The notes beneath the pieces are model-generated. The model had not been told where the DNA came from. It ran no database searches and worked only from the letters and a program-made list of their open reading frames with translations. 64,000 bases of DNA from Paracoccus sp. SMMA_5_TC (GTDB lineage: Bacteria; Pseudomonadota; Alphaproteobacteria; Rhodobacterales; Rhodobacteraceae): positions 1-64,000 of the forward strand of contig NZ_CP102355.1 in the NCBI RefSeq assembly GCF_009696685.2, read 5' to 3'. Of this stretch, positions 54,196-62,712 are shown one piece after another (the stretch's first letter is position 1; every line of letters starts with the position of its first letter). The translations under genes were made by a program, and so were the position numbers.

Positions 54196-54824
54196 GCCCG
54201 CACCTCGATCACCGGAATCTGGGGCAGATCGCCGGCCTGGAAGGAGGCCACCGAAACGGCGATGCGGTCGGTGTCGAACCGCACCGGGACGTCGAACTCG
54301 AATCCGGCCGTGACGACGCCACCAGGCTCGGGCGGCGCGGCAAAGGTGATGATGCCCGTCGCAGTATCAACCTGGAAATCCAGCCCGTCGCGCAGTTCGA
54401 CATTGCCGACCCCTGCCAGAACCGTGCCCTGCACGGGTTTTTTCACCGGCCGCCAGTAGCGCGCAGGCCCCGAGGCATAGGCCTTGCGCAACGCGAACTG
54501 CTTGCGCACACCGTCGCCCGTGCCAAGCACCTGGTCCTGGAACGTCGGGTTCGCGCTGGGGGTGGACGATTTGAAGTCTGCCCAATCCTTCCAGCGGAAA
54601 CCGTGCAACTGGCCTGCGCGGGCCTCGAAAAAGGCGATCAGCACCGCCACGTCATCCAGCGACCGCAGCCCCAGACCGGCATCATAGCGGCGCCGGGAAT
54701 GGGCCCAGGGGGTGCTGCGCTCTTCGTGCCCGTTCATCAGCGCAACGATCTCGGTGCGCCGTTCGGGGCCGCCGACGCAGCCAAAGGACAGGTTCGCCGG
54801 AAACCTGATTTCGTGAAAGCCCAT
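54192..54824 (-). CDS. GTA distal tail protein, DUF2460 (orfg12-like)
   Basis: This 210-residue DUF2460 protein forms the distal tail ring. Recognisable features are GFHEIRFPANLSFGCVGGPERRTEI at the N-terminus (motif about residues 2-26) and the conserved GFRWKDWADF and VLAGVGNVEL. It starts three bases after the tape-measure stop codon and overlaps g13 by four bases. Confidence 0.92.
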   Translation of the reverse strand: MGFHEIRFPANLSFGCVGGPERRTEIVALMNGHEERSTPWAHSRRRYDAGLGLRSLDDVAVLIAFFEARAGQLHGFRWKDWADFKSSTPSANPTFQDQVLGTGDGVRKQFALRKAYASGPARYWRPVKKPVQGTVLAGVGNVELRDGLDFQVDTATGIITFAAPPEPGGVVTAGFEFDVPVRFDTDRIAVSVASFQAGDLPQIPVIEVRA

Positions 54825-54827
54825 GGA

Positions 54828-55496
54828 TCACCCGTTTCTTTCGCCACGCGCCAGCAGCCGGCTCAATTGCGCCGCCATCTGGCTCTGGCTGCGCTGGAAC
54901 CCCGCGACATCCGGGGTGGAAATGTTGAAGGTCACGTTGACCGGCCGCGTGCCACTGCCCGCCGCGGCCACGCCCAATCGCCCGTCAGCGCCCCGTCGCA
55001 ACGGCATGATCGCCTCGGGCCCCGCCTCGCCCATCAGCCCGGTGGCGCCGCGCATGGGGAAATAGGTGGGCTGGCTGACCACGCCGCCCTTGGCAAACGG
55101 CATCACCCGCCCTTGCGCAAAGGCCCCGCCATTCGCAAAGGGCAGGATGCCCGACATCATCCCGTTCACCCCCTGCGCCATCGCCCCCGCCAGCGCCTGC
55201 TGGATCGGGCGCATGGCCACGGCAAAGGCGCTGTCGGCCATGCTGCGCGCCACGCCCTTCAGCGCATCGCTCAGCTTCATGCCGTCAAAGACCAGCCCCT
55301 CGAAGGCCCGCCGCAGCCCCGTGCCGATGCCCGAAGTCAGACTGGTGACCTCGCGATTGGTGAACAGCATGGCATCGCGCAGACGCGACAACTCGGCCTC
55401 GAAGGCCGCCGTCACGCGCGCGCCCTGGTCGAATCCCTGCGCCAGATTGCCTTGGCCATCCTCGTCCGACCGGTCAAACCCGTTCCTGTCCGTCAC
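54828..55496 (-). CDS. GTA tail tape measure protein (orfg11-like)
   Basis: This 222-residue protein sets tail length. It has an N-terminal charged helix region, a central amphipathic and hydrophobic stretch (about 75-125) and a C-terminal GPEAIMPLRRGADGRLGV motif shared by lambdoid tape measures. The small size fits the short RcGTA tail. The start codon is GTG at 55496. Confidence 0.88.
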   Translation of the reverse strand: MTDRNGFDRSDEDGQGNLAQGFDQGARVTAAFEAELSRLRDAMLFTNREVTSLTSGIGTGLRRAFEGLVFDGMKLSDALKGVARSMADSAFAVAMRPIQQALAGAMAQGVNGMMSGILPFANGGAFAQGRVMPFAKGGVVSQPTYFPMRGATGLMGEAGPEAIMPLRRGADGRLGVAAAGSGTRPVNVTFNISTPDVAGFQRSQSQMAAQLSRLLARGERNG

Positions 55497-55514
55497 GACA
55501 ACGCCCCTTTTCGC

Positions 55515-55739
55515 TTAGGTTGAATTATGTCCCGGCCGGTCCGGGTAACGCGCCGCCAGTTCGGCAAGCCGGTCGCGGGTCATCACCCCGCCGCCGCCCG
55601 GATCGATGCCCAGCATCAGCGACAATTCGGCCGGCGTCAGCGCCCAGAACTGCGCAGGCGTCAGGCCCAGACCGCCCAGACGCGGCGGCCCGATCCCCAC
55701 GCGCAGCAGGCCGGGCCAGTCCAGCCCGCCGCGCATCAT
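55515..55739 (-). CDS. GTA tail assembly chaperone (orfg10.1-like)
   Basis: This 74-residue protein has the phage tail assembly chaperone pattern (GLTPAQFWALTPAELSLML), a short helical domain. It is coupled to g10 by an ATGA overlap (55736-55739) and lies directly before the tape measure gene, the usual chaperone position. Confidence 0.85.
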   Translation of the reverse strand: MMRGGLDWPGLLRVGIGPPRLGGLGLTPAQFWALTPAELSLMLGIDPGGGGVMTRDRLAELAARYPDRPGHNST

Positions 55740-56053
55740 GTCCCCTCGATCCGGAATGCCCGCGCCAGCAGCAGTGCCGCGGCCTGCGCCGCCGCCACCG
55801 GCCCGCCGCGCAGGTCCGATCCCATCAACCGCGCCATGTCCCCCGTCCAGCCGCAGGCACGTAGCCCCGCCAACAGCACGGCGGCCACATCCCGGCTGGA
55901 AAACCGGCCGCTCTCGAACCGCTCGACCAGCGCGACCATGCTTTCCGCGCCAAGCTCGGTTTCAAGTTCGACCAGCGCGCCCAGTGTCAGCCGCGCCTGA
56001 TGCGGCTGATCGTCCAGCCACAGCTGCACCTCGCCCTGAAACGGATTGGCCAT
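55736..56053 (-). CDS. GTA gp10 family protein
   Basis: This 105-residue protein of the GTA gp10 family begins MANPFQGEVQLWLDDQPH and has the conserved LTLGALVELETELG. It probably works with the following chaperone gene as a tail assembly factor. It starts one base after the g9 stop. The ATG at 56053 is chosen for that spacing. Confidence 0.87.
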   Translation of the reverse strand: MANPFQGEVQLWLDDQPHQARLTLGALVELETELGAESMVALVERFESGRFSSRDVAAVLLAGLRACGWTGDMARLMGSDLRGGPVAAAQAAALLLARAFRIEGT

Positions 56054-56054
56054 C

Positions 56055-56468
56055 TCAGTGCGCAACGAAGCTGATCGCGCCGGCACTGGCCATCGAAATT
56101 TCATAAGTTGCCTCGCCATTATAACTGCCTGCATACTCGAGCGAGGTGATCTGGAACGGCCCCTCGACCGTCCCGAAATCGGGGATCACCACCTGAAAGC
56201 GCGGCACCTCGCCATCAAAGAACACCTGACGCGCGCGCTCGTCGGTGGTGCCGTCGCGAAACACCCCCGACCCCGAAATCGAGGCCGAGCGCACCCCCGC
56301 GCCCCCCAGCAATTCGCGCCAGCGCCCCTGGCTTTCGATGCTGGTCACATCGACCGTTTCCGCATTGAACCCCAGCCGGGTCGCCCGCAAACCAGCGATG
56401 GTCTCGAACTGGCCGTCGCCGGTCATGTCCATCTTGATAAGCAGATCGCGTCCGTTCTGAACCGCCAT
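56055..56468 (-). CDS. GTA major tail protein (orfg9-like)
   Basis: This 137-residue major tail (tube) protein of the TP901-1 type begins AVQNGRDLLIKMDMTGDGQFETI and has GLRATRLGFNAETVDVTS. It forms stacked rings of the tail tube. The gene lies between g8 (12 bases) and g10 (one base), in the RcGTA order. Confidence 0.92.
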   Translation of the reverse strand: MAVQNGRDLLIKMDMTGDGQFETIAGLRATRLGFNAETVDVTSIESQGRWRELLGGAGVRSASISGSGVFRDGTTDERARQVFFDGEVPRFQVVIPDFGTVEGPFQITSLEYAGSYNGEATYEISMASAGAISFVAH

Positions 56469-56480
56469 GTCCCTGTCTCC

Positions 56481-56900
56481 TCAACCCAGATCAATGCGGG
56501 CGCGAAAGGTCAGATCGACCCGCCGGCCCGTGCCATTTCCCGTCCGGCGCGCCTTGGCGCGCAGAAACCACATTCCGACCAGTCGCCCCTGGGCCAGTGC
56601 GATGTCGGCCCCGTCCAGGGCATCCGACACCGCGGCGGCCGCCGCCTTCAGCGCGTGAAAGCCGCTGCTGTCGCTGCCCTCGCTCAGCACCGAAACGACG
56701 AATTCATGCACTGCGCCGCCGGCTGTGATGTCGCCGGCATCGCGCACCTCTTCGGGGCCCAGCGAGACATAGGGGCCCGGCGGCGCCTGCACGGGCATGG
56801 CGTCATAGATCGCATCACCCACCAATGCGGACAGTTCAGTGTCGCCGCACAGGCGTTCATAGACCGCAGCCTGCAGGGCCACCGTCGCGGCATAGCTCAT
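56481..56900 (-). CDS. GTA tail terminator, DUF3168 (orfg8-like)
   Basis: This 139-residue DUF3168 protein is the probable tail terminator or completion protein. Motifs are VYERLCGDTELSALVGDAIYD and PPGPYVSLGPEEVRD. It overlaps g7 by four bases. The ATG at 56900 is chosen for this ATGA overlap. Confidence 0.88.
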   Translation of the reverse strand: MSYAATVALQAAVYERLCGDTELSALVGDAIYDAMPVQAPPGPYVSLGPEEVRDAGDITAGGAVHEFVVSVLSEGSDSSGFHALKAAAAAVSDALDGADIALAQGRLVGMWFLRAKARRTGNGTGRRVDLTFRARIDLG

Positions 56901-57247
56901 GACAACATCTCCTCTTTCGCCAGGCAAAGCAGCCAGCGACCAGCCGGATCGGCCTCAGCCACGGCTTCGATGCGAAAACAGCGGGCGCGGCTGTCGCTGC
57001 CGGTGCGAAAGCGTTGACCTGGCCGCGGTCGGCGCGGATCGCCGGGCGGCGCCGCGCGCACGGTGATGCGCCAGGCCACCACGCTTTGCGCGCCCACCTC
57101 ATCGGCGCGCTCGCCAGCGGTGCCGGCGTGCAACTCGGCCCAGTGCCGCGCCAACGCCCGCCAGACCATGGCATAGCCGCCCATGCCATCGGGGGCGCGC
57201 TGTGCCGCTTCCAGCATCAGCGGCACCCGCAGGCGCGGCGCCCTCAT
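56897..57247 (-). CDS. GTA head-tail adaptor (orfg7-like)
   Basis: This 116-residue protein resembles phage head-tail adaptors (stoppers), with MRAPRLRVPLMLEAAQR at the N-terminus and the conserved RFRIEAVAEAD-type C-terminal strand (CFRIEAVAEAD here). The ATG at 57247 is chosen because it overlaps the g6 stop (ATGA); the frame is open upstream without other support. Confidence 0.87.
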   Translation of the reverse strand: MRAPRLRVPLMLEAAQRAPDGMGGYAMVWRALARHWAELHAGTAGERADEVGAQSVVAWRITVRAAPPGDPRRPRPGQRFRTGSDSRARCFRIEAVAEADPAGRWLLCLAKEEMLS

Positions 57248-57861
57248 GCCCGGCCGCGCGATGGCCCGCGCCCCCCCAGCATCCGCACCGACCGCCAGCG
57301 TTCGATCAGCGCGCTCACGCCAAACGGCAGCGCCGATTGGCTGCCCTCGAAACTCCGGTCCTCGTGATAACGGGTCGCCAGCAGCATCACCGCCTGCGCC
57401 AGATCGGCCGGCACCGCCTCCCAGGCCGCACCGAAACCCGCAGTAAAGGTTATCGTCACAAATCCCGCTTCGGGCACCGCGGGCAACCATGCCGTGCGCG
57501 GCACCAGCAAGGGCCGCTGCATATCGGGCACCAGCCGCCAGCTTGCTGCATCCAGCGCCCGGACACCCCCAGCGCCGTCGTCGATCTCGACAGTTTCCAC
57601 TGCCGTCACCGGCGCCAGCGGCAGAGGCTGCGCGGTCGGATCGCGCCAATCCTCCAGCCGCAGGCGAAAGCGCCGCGACAGCAGAACCTTGCCGGTGCGC
57701 GCCTCGACCGTGGCGATGGAGGCGCGCAGAAACCCGGCCAGGGCGGCCGTTTCCGCGGCATCCTCGGCCATGTCAAATCCGCTCGCCAGCCGCAAATGCT
57801 CTCGCAGCCCGGCGACCGGCAGCGCCCCCACTGCGGGCGCCGTCAATTCCACAAGCATCAT
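57244..57861 (-). CDS. GTA head-tail connector (orfg6-like)
   Basis: This 205-residue head-tail connector of the gp6 type has REHLRLASGFDMAEDAAETAAL-type opening (residues 20-41) and DLAQAVMLLATRYHEDRS in the C-terminal helix. It follows the capsid gene after a 136-base gap that contains a long stem-loop. It is coupled to g7 by an ATGA overlap. Confidence 0.9.
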   Translation of the reverse strand: MMLVELTAPAVGALPVAGLREHLRLASGFDMAEDAAETAALAGFLRASIATVEARTGKVLLSRRFRLRLEDWRDPTAQPLPLAPVTAVETVEIDDGAGGVRALDAASWRLVPDMQRPLLVPRTAWLPAVPEAGFVTITFTAGFGAAWEAVPADLAQAVMLLATRYHEDRSFEGSQSALPFGVSALIERWRSVRMLGGRGPSRGRA

Positions 57862-57907
57862 TCCTGAACCTCCGGTCCGTCCACCGACGCTGCCCTTTGG
57901 AAAATCC

Positions 57908-57983
57908 GGGGATCGCGCGTGCCCGCCCTTGCGCGTGCGGACAGCAGCTTGCCGGTCGGGCGGACAATGGCCGCGCGATCCCC
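57908..57983 (-). terminator. Long stem-loop after the capsid gene
   Basis: GGGGATCGCGCG (57908-57919) and CGCGCGATCCCC (57972-57983) form a perfect 12-bp outer stem. Inner segments can add about nine further pairs with one G-U. On the minus strand it is followed by GGATTTTCC, so it can act as a partial terminator between capsid and connector genes. Confidence 0.6.
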
Positions 57984-57997
57984 GCCTCGGCCGTGGA

Positions 57998-59164
57998 TCA
58001 GCCGAAGACCATCAGCTTGATGGCACGTGCGTCGGTCACGCCGCCGCCCACGCGCTTGGTGGCATAGAACAGCACATGCGGCTTGGCCGAATAGGGATCA
58101 CGCAGCACGCGCAGGTCCGGACGTTCGACGATGGTATAGCCCGAGCGGAAGTCACCAAAGGCGATCGCGGCCGAGCCATTGGCAATGTCGGGCATGTCCT
58201 CGCACAGCAGCACCGGATAGCCCAGCAGCTGCGGCGGCTGCCCCATGGCCAGCGAATCGGTCCACAGGAAGCGGCCGTCGGTGTCGCGCATCTTGCGCAC
58301 CGCCGCTGCCGTCTTGGAATTCATCACGAAGCTGGCGTTGGCCCGATATTGCGCGCCCAGCGCATAGACCAGGTCGATCAGCGCATTGGCCGGGTTGGTG
58401 GCGGCGAAATCGCCGGTTGCGCCCGAGGCGATGGTGCCGATCTGCACATTCGTGGCCGCGGCATTGGCGGCACGCGGGTGGGTCAGGAAGCCCTTGGGCT
58501 TGTTCACGCCGTCGCCGTTGATGAAGGCAGTGGCCTCGGCGCGGATGAAACGGTCGGCGATGCGGCCCGCCAGCCAGGTTTCCACGTCGAAGGCCGCATC
58601 GTCCAGCAGGCGCTGGCTGGCCTTGGGCATCGCCGACAGCTCATGCACGGGAATGACCACGCGCTGCACCGTGGGGGTCGCCGTCTCGGCCTGGTTGGCG
58701 GCTTCGGTCGACCAGCCGCTGGCAATGTCGCCCATGTCCACCAGCATCTCGAAGGTGGCCGATTCGACCGTGACGACATTGGCGATCTTGCGCAGCGAGG
58801 CCATGCCGTTCAGCGCCTCTTGCACCTGCATGGCGACCGTGGGCGCAGCCAGGAAACCGCCGTCCGAGGTAGAGGTCATCGCCTTGCCTTCCAGCGGCAG
58901 ACCGCGCAGCGCCGAATCGTCGCCGTGGCGGATATAGGCGTCGAACGCCTTCTGATGCGGCGCGGCCGCATCGGCCTCGACCGACAGGGGGACGCGGGCG
59001 CGGGAAATGGTCTTGCGGTCCAGCAGGGTCATGCGGTCTTCCTGTGCTTGCAGTTGCTTCTGAATATCGGCGCGGAAAGATTTGAGTTCGTTTACGAAAC
59101 CCATCATCTCGGCCCCCAGGTCGCCGGGCATGTCCGCCCCGGCCGCGGCTTTCACCTCGGTCAT
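57998..59164 (-). CDS. GTA major capsid protein (orfg5-like)
   Basis: This 388-residue HK97-fold capsid protein has an N-terminal coiled-coil scaffolding region (about 15-60) that the prohead protease probably removes. It continues with SDGGFLAAPTVAMQVQEAL and the HK97 core to GVTDARAIKLMVFG. The ATG at 59164 sits 23 bases after the protease stop. Longer readings overlap the protease gene and are not supported. A strong stem-loop lies downstream. Confidence 0.94.
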   Translation of the reverse strand: MTEVKAAAGADMPGDLGAEMMGFVNELKSFRADIQKQLQAQEDRMTLLDRKTISRARVPLSVEADAAAPHQKAFDAYIRHGDDSALRGLPLEGKAMTSTSDGGFLAAPTVAMQVQEALNGMASLRKIANVVTVESATFEMLVDMGDIASGWSTEAANQAETATPTVQRVVIPVHELSAMPKASQRLLDDAAFDVETWLAGRIADRFIRAEATAFINGDGVNKPKGFLTHPRAANAAATNVQIGTIASGATGDFAATNPANALIDLVYALGAQYRANASFVMNSKTAAAVRKMRDTDGRFLWTDSLAMGQPPQLLGYPVLLCEDMPDIANGSAAIAFGDFRSGYTIVERPDLRVLRDPYSAKPHVLFYATKRVGGGVTDARAIKLMVFG

Positions 59165-59187
59165 GGTCCTCTCCGTTACGGTGAAAC

Positions 59188-59724
59188 TCACTCGGCGCGC
59201 AGCGCCTGCGTCGCGGCCCGGAAGGCCGCCGCCAGCTCCAGCACCGTGTCGGATTTGCGTCCGACCTTGGCCTCGGCCAGCATGGGGAAGGTCACCAGCG
59301 ACACCTCCCACAATTCCACTTCGCTCAGCAGCCTGCGGCCCTTGGCGTCGCGCTCGGCGGCAATGGTGCGATAGCCGATGGACAGCCCGTCGATGGCGCC
59401 CGCCGCGATCAACGCCGCCGCCTCGCGCGCCTGGGCGACGTCGGGCAGCAACCGGCCCTTGACCCACAGGCCCTTGTCATCCTCGCGGATCTCGTCCCAG
59501 ACGCCGATGGGCCGCGCCGGGTCGTGCTGCCACAGCATGCGCACCTTGTCGCCGCGGGCGGCCAGACGTTTCAGGCTGGCATCATAGGCGCCGCGCAGCA
59601 CGATGTCGCCGCCCTGGTCGGTCACGCCGAACAGGCTGGCATAGCCTTCGATCTGCGTGCCGTCCGAGACCAGCGCCGCGCCGGCCGCGTATTTCAGCTC
59701 CAGCCCGTGAATGGTTGAAGTCAC
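59188..59724 (-). CDS. GTA prohead protease (orfg4-like)
   Basis: This 178-residue HK97-family prohead protease has the N-terminal IEGYASLFGVTDQGGDIV, His in MLWQHDPARPIG and Ser in IDGLSIGY, matching the catalytic set of the U35 family. The start is GTG at 59724, one base from the g3.5 stop. It would mature the capsid encoded next. Confidence 0.92.
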   Translation of the reverse strand: MTSTIHGLELKYAAGAALVSDGTQIEGYASLFGVTDQGGDIVLRGAYDASLKRLAARGDKVRMLWQHDPARPIGVWDEIREDDKGLWVKGRLLPDVAQAREAAALIAAGAIDGLSIGYRTIAAERDAKGRRLLSEVELWEVSLVTFPMLAEAKVGRKSDTVLELAAAFRAATQALRAE

Positions 59725-59725
59725 C

Positions 59726-59959
59726 TCATCCTCCTTTTGGCGTAAAGGTCAGGATCGACTGCACCGCCTGGGTCAGGATCACCGCGACGACGCCATAGAC
59801 GGTCATCCACAGCCGACGCTCCAGCCCCTCGATCAGCCCCTCGATCCGTTCAAGCCGGCGTTCCACCTGGCCGAACTGCAGCGCCATGATCCGCTCCTGC
59901 GTGTCGAAGCGCTGGTCGTGCCAGGCAAAGGGCTCCTTGACGAAGCGCGAGCCCTCCAT
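59726..59959 (-). CDS. GTA head formation protein (orfg3.5-like)
   Basis: This 77-residue protein has a helical, charged N-terminus with a heptad-like region (FGQVERRLERIEGLIEGLER, residues about 29-48) and one C-terminal membrane-like helix (about 51-70). It matches the small gene between portal and protease in RcGTA (g3.5), which is needed for head formation. It is one base from both neighbours. Confidence 0.85.
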   Translation of the reverse strand: MEGSRFVKEPFAWHDQRFDTQERIMALQFGQVERRLERIEGLIEGLERRLWMTVYGVVAVILTQAVQSILTFTPKGG

Positions 59960-59960
59960 C

Positions 59961-61148
59961 TCAGTCCTCCGCGGCCAGCGGCGGCAGGCCCAGCGCCTGC
60001 CGCTTTTCGGCCTGGGTCAGGAAATCCGCCTGGGCGATGCGCTGCCATTGCTGATCGCGCTCTTCGGCCAGGGCCGGCACCTGATCGGGATCGGCCCGCA
60101 GATCGATTTCCGTGCCAAGATGTTCACTCAGCCACCAGGCCACCGCGCTGGCCACGCGCGACACCAGCGGCAACACCGTCAACCGATAGAAGGCCCGGTG
60201 CGCCTCGGCGTAATTGGCATAGGTCGCCTCGCCGGGGATACCCATCAGCATCGGCGGCACACCGAAGGCCTGGGCGATTTCGCGCGCGGCGGCCAGCTTG
60301 GTCTGGTGGAACTCCATGTCGCTGGGGCTGAAACCCATCGGCTTCCAGTCCAGCCCGCCCTCCAGCAGCATCGGCCGACCGGCGTTGCGCGCACCCTGAT
60401 GGTTCAGCTCGATTTCGCTGACCAGGCGATCATACTGGTCGGGCGACAGGCTGCCCTGGCCGTCCGCGCCCTTGTAGACGATCGCGCCCGAGGGCCGGGC
60501 GGCGTTGTCCAGCAACGCCTTGGACCAGGCCGAGGCGCTGTTGTGGACATCGATCGCCACCGCCGCCGCCTGCATCGGTGACAACCCATAGTGATCGTCC
60601 AGCGGGTGAAAACTGCGGATGTGACAGATCGGGTCGGGGCTGCCGGCCATGTCGAAGCGGAACTTGCGCCCGCCCACGGCGTATTCGTAGGCAATCGGCC
60701 AGCCATCCGGACCGGGAACCACCGCCATCCGATCCGATCGCAGCACATGCAGTTCGGCCGGCAGGCGCCGGGCGCCTTCGCCCACCGCCTCGAGATAGCC
60801 GTTCCCGCTCAGCAGGATCTGGCCGAACAGCGCCTCGAACAACTCGGCCCGGCCCTGGCCGGGATTGGGGCGGCGCAGCAGATCCAGCACCGGATGCACG
60901 TCATAGCGCCGGTCGCGGTCCTGGCAGATCAGCGGCACGGCGGCAGCGGCCTCGGCGATCAGGCGCACGGCGCGAAAACCGACCGGGTTGGCGACAAAGC
61001 CGCTGCGCGTCAGCGAAGCGGGGTCGCGCGCCGACCACACGACCCGTCCCGAACCGGCGGCCAGCGCGACCACCTTGCCGGTGGCGCTGGCCTTCTGTTC
61101 GCTTGCGGGGGCAGGCGTGCCGGCCCGCCCGAACCACGGAAATGCCAT
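59961..61148 (-). CDS. GTA portal protein (orfg3-like)
   Basis: The portal is a ring through which DNA enters the head. The 395-residue HK97-type portal has NPVGFRAVRLIAEAAAAVPL at its N-terminus (about 52-71) and DVHPVLDLLRRPNPGQ and YANYAEAHRAFYR as typical blocks. AGGAGG precedes the ATG at 61148. A GC-rich, structured 154-base gap separates it from the large terminase gene. Confidence 0.94.
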   Translation of the reverse strand: MAFPWFGRAGTPAPASEQKASATGKVVALAAGSGRVVWSARDPASLTRSGFVANPVGFRAVRLIAEAAAAVPLICQDRDRRYDVHPVLDLLRRPNPGQGRAELFEALFGQILLSGNGYLEAVGEGARRLPAELHVLRSDRMAVVPGPDGWPIAYEYAVGGRKFRFDMAGSPDPICHIRSFHPLDDHYGLSPMQAAAVAIDVHNSASAWSKALLDNAARPSGAIVYKGADGQGSLSPDQYDRLVSEIELNHQGARNAGRPMLLEGGLDWKPMGFSPSDMEFHQTKLAAAREIAQAFGVPPMLMGIPGEATYANYAEAHRAFYRLTVLPLVSRVASAVAWWLSEHLGTEIDLRADPDQVPALAEERDQQWQRIAQADFLTQAEKRQALGLPPLAAED

Positions 61149-61252
61149 AGGTTCCTCCTAAAATTTCAAGGAAAAGGGACGCCCGATGCGCCCGCTTGCG
61201 GACCCCAGGGCCCATGTTTGCATCAAGGCGGCGGCAGCGCCCCGGGGGGCAC

Positions 61253-61285
61253 GCCGGCCCGCCCCCATCGAAGGGGCGGCCCGGC
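61253..61285 (-). other. GC-rich stem-loop between terminase and portal genes
   Basis: A 13-bp stem with one mismatch (61253-61265 with 61273-61285) has a CATCGAA-type loop. Two more GC-rich hairpins flank it (GCCCCGGGGGGC at 61239-61250; GGGGGCG/CGCCCCC at 61287-61303), making the 154-base gap highly structured. No T-run is present. Confidence 0.5.
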
Positions 61286-61302
61286 GGGGGGCGGATCGCC
61301 CC

Positions 61303-62712
61303 CTAAAGCCCCCGCACCGAAGGCCGCAGATGCTGCGCCGCCGGCGCGATCATCAGTTCGTGCAGCGCCCAGACCAGCGCATCCAGCCGGTCGGGCGAGC
61401 CCTTGCCGTCATAACCGGCCACGGTCATGCGGCACATCTGATCCTCGAGCAGGCCGAGGCCACGCAGGTGATGGATGCGCCCCTGTTCGTAAAGTGCGGC
61501 AACAGGTTCGGCCCTGAGCCCCTTGCCGCGCCCAGCCCGCAGCGGCCGGAACGGCACCAGCGGATCGATCTGGCGGATCACGCTTTCGATCAGATCGCCG
61601 CCCTGGTTCACCTCGGCCACAAGACGCTCGGCCCCGTGGCGATGCATGGCGGCGATGGCGGCGCGCGCCCAATCGGTGGGGCTGCCCCGGACCGACGCGT
61701 CCTCAAGCACATAGGCGCGCCAGTCGGTCACCGGACCGTCGCTGACCACGCCCGCGACAATGATCCCGCATTCGTCCGATGCCGCGCCGGCGGTCACCGC
61801 CGGGTCCACCGCCACCACGATCCGCGACAACCGCGGCGGCGCATCGACCCGGCAGCGTTCGAGCATCGCCGTGCTCCACAACGCACCCTCGACATCCTCG
61901 AGCAGCAGGCCTTGCAACTCTTGCCGGCCCAGTCGGGTGCCGGCATAGCGCGCCTCGACCTCGGTCAGGAAGCTTTCCGCCAGATAGGCGCGGTTGGCGT
62001 CGGTCGGCGCATGGGTGGTCACGGTCGAGGCATTGCCCAGAATCCGCTTGAGCACGCCGACATTGCGCGGGGTGGTGGTGACCACCTGCTGGGGATGTTC
62101 GCCCAGGCGCAGCGCGAATTGCAGCATGTCCCAAGTGTCCTCGGCCTTCTTCCACTTGGCCAGTTCGTCCACCCAGGCCGCGTCGAACTGCGGACCGCGC
62201 AAGGCTTCGGGCTCATGGGCCGAAAACACCTGCGCGGTGGCGCCGTTGGGCCAGACCAGCCGCCGCCGACCCGCCTCCCATTGCGGGCGGCGGTCCGGGG
62301 GCGAACAGGCCAGAATGCCGGATTCGCCAAAGACCATGACATCGCGCGCCTGGTCGAAGGTCTCGCTGACCAGCGCCACGCGATGGGCGCGGCCCGGCAT
62401 CTCGGGGCCAGCGCCCTCGACCTGGGCGCGCACCCATTCGGCGCCGGCGCGCGTCTTGCCCGCGCCGCGCCCGCCCATGATGACCCAGGTTTTCCAGTCC
62501 CCCGCAGGCGGCAGCTGATGCGGCAGCGCCCAGAACTCGAACAGCCATGGCAGCGCGGCCAAGGCATTGTCGCTGAGCCCGCCCAGGAACGCGTCAACCT
62601 CCTCCGGCTCGGCGCAGGCAAGCCAGGCGGCGCCCGATCTCGTCTCGTGCCGCGACAAGGTCGAGTGCGCCTGCACCGACCTGTCCGGCAGCATCCTTGC
62701 GAAGCTTGTCAA
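61303..62712 (-). CDS. GTA terminase large subunit (orfg2-like)
   Basis: TerL is the packaging motor and nuclease. The 469-residue product has Walker A GGRGAGKT at 80-87, Walker B FDAAWVDELAKW, and the nuclease Asp in VVAVDPAV. The start is set to TTG at 62712, which has AAGGAG five bases upstream; the first ATG (62694) has no proper ribosome site. With this start, 119 bases overlap the small terminase gene in another frame. The start is the least certain part. Confidence 0.92.
   Translation of the reverse strand: MTSFARMLPDRSVQAHSTLSRHETRSGAAWLACAEPEEVDAFLGGLSDNALAALPWLFEFWALPHQLPPAGDWKTWVIMGGRGAGKTRAGAEWVRAQVEGAGPEMPGRAHRVALVSETFDQARDVMVFGESGILACSPPDRRPQWEAGRRRLVWPNGATAQVFSAHEPEALRGPQFDAAWVDELAKWKKAEDTWDMLQFALRLGEHPQQVVTTTPRNVGVLKRILGNASTVTTHAPTDANRAYLAESFLTEVEARYAGTRLGRQELQGLLLEDVEGALWSTAMLERCRVDAPPRLSRIVVAVDPAVTAGAASDECGIIVAGVVSDGPVTDWRAYVLEDASVRGSPTDWARAAIAAMHRHGAERLVAEVNQGGDLIESVIRQIDPLVPFRPLRAGRGKGLRAEPVAALYEQGRIHHLRGLGLLEDQMCRMTVAGYDGKGSPDRLDALVWALHELMIAPAAQHLRPSVRGL

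Noticed and set aside
59165..59467. A longer N-terminus for the capsid protein
   Set aside because: It would run through the 3' end of the prohead protease gene in another frame, and the capsid ATG at 59164 gives the normal HK97-type length.
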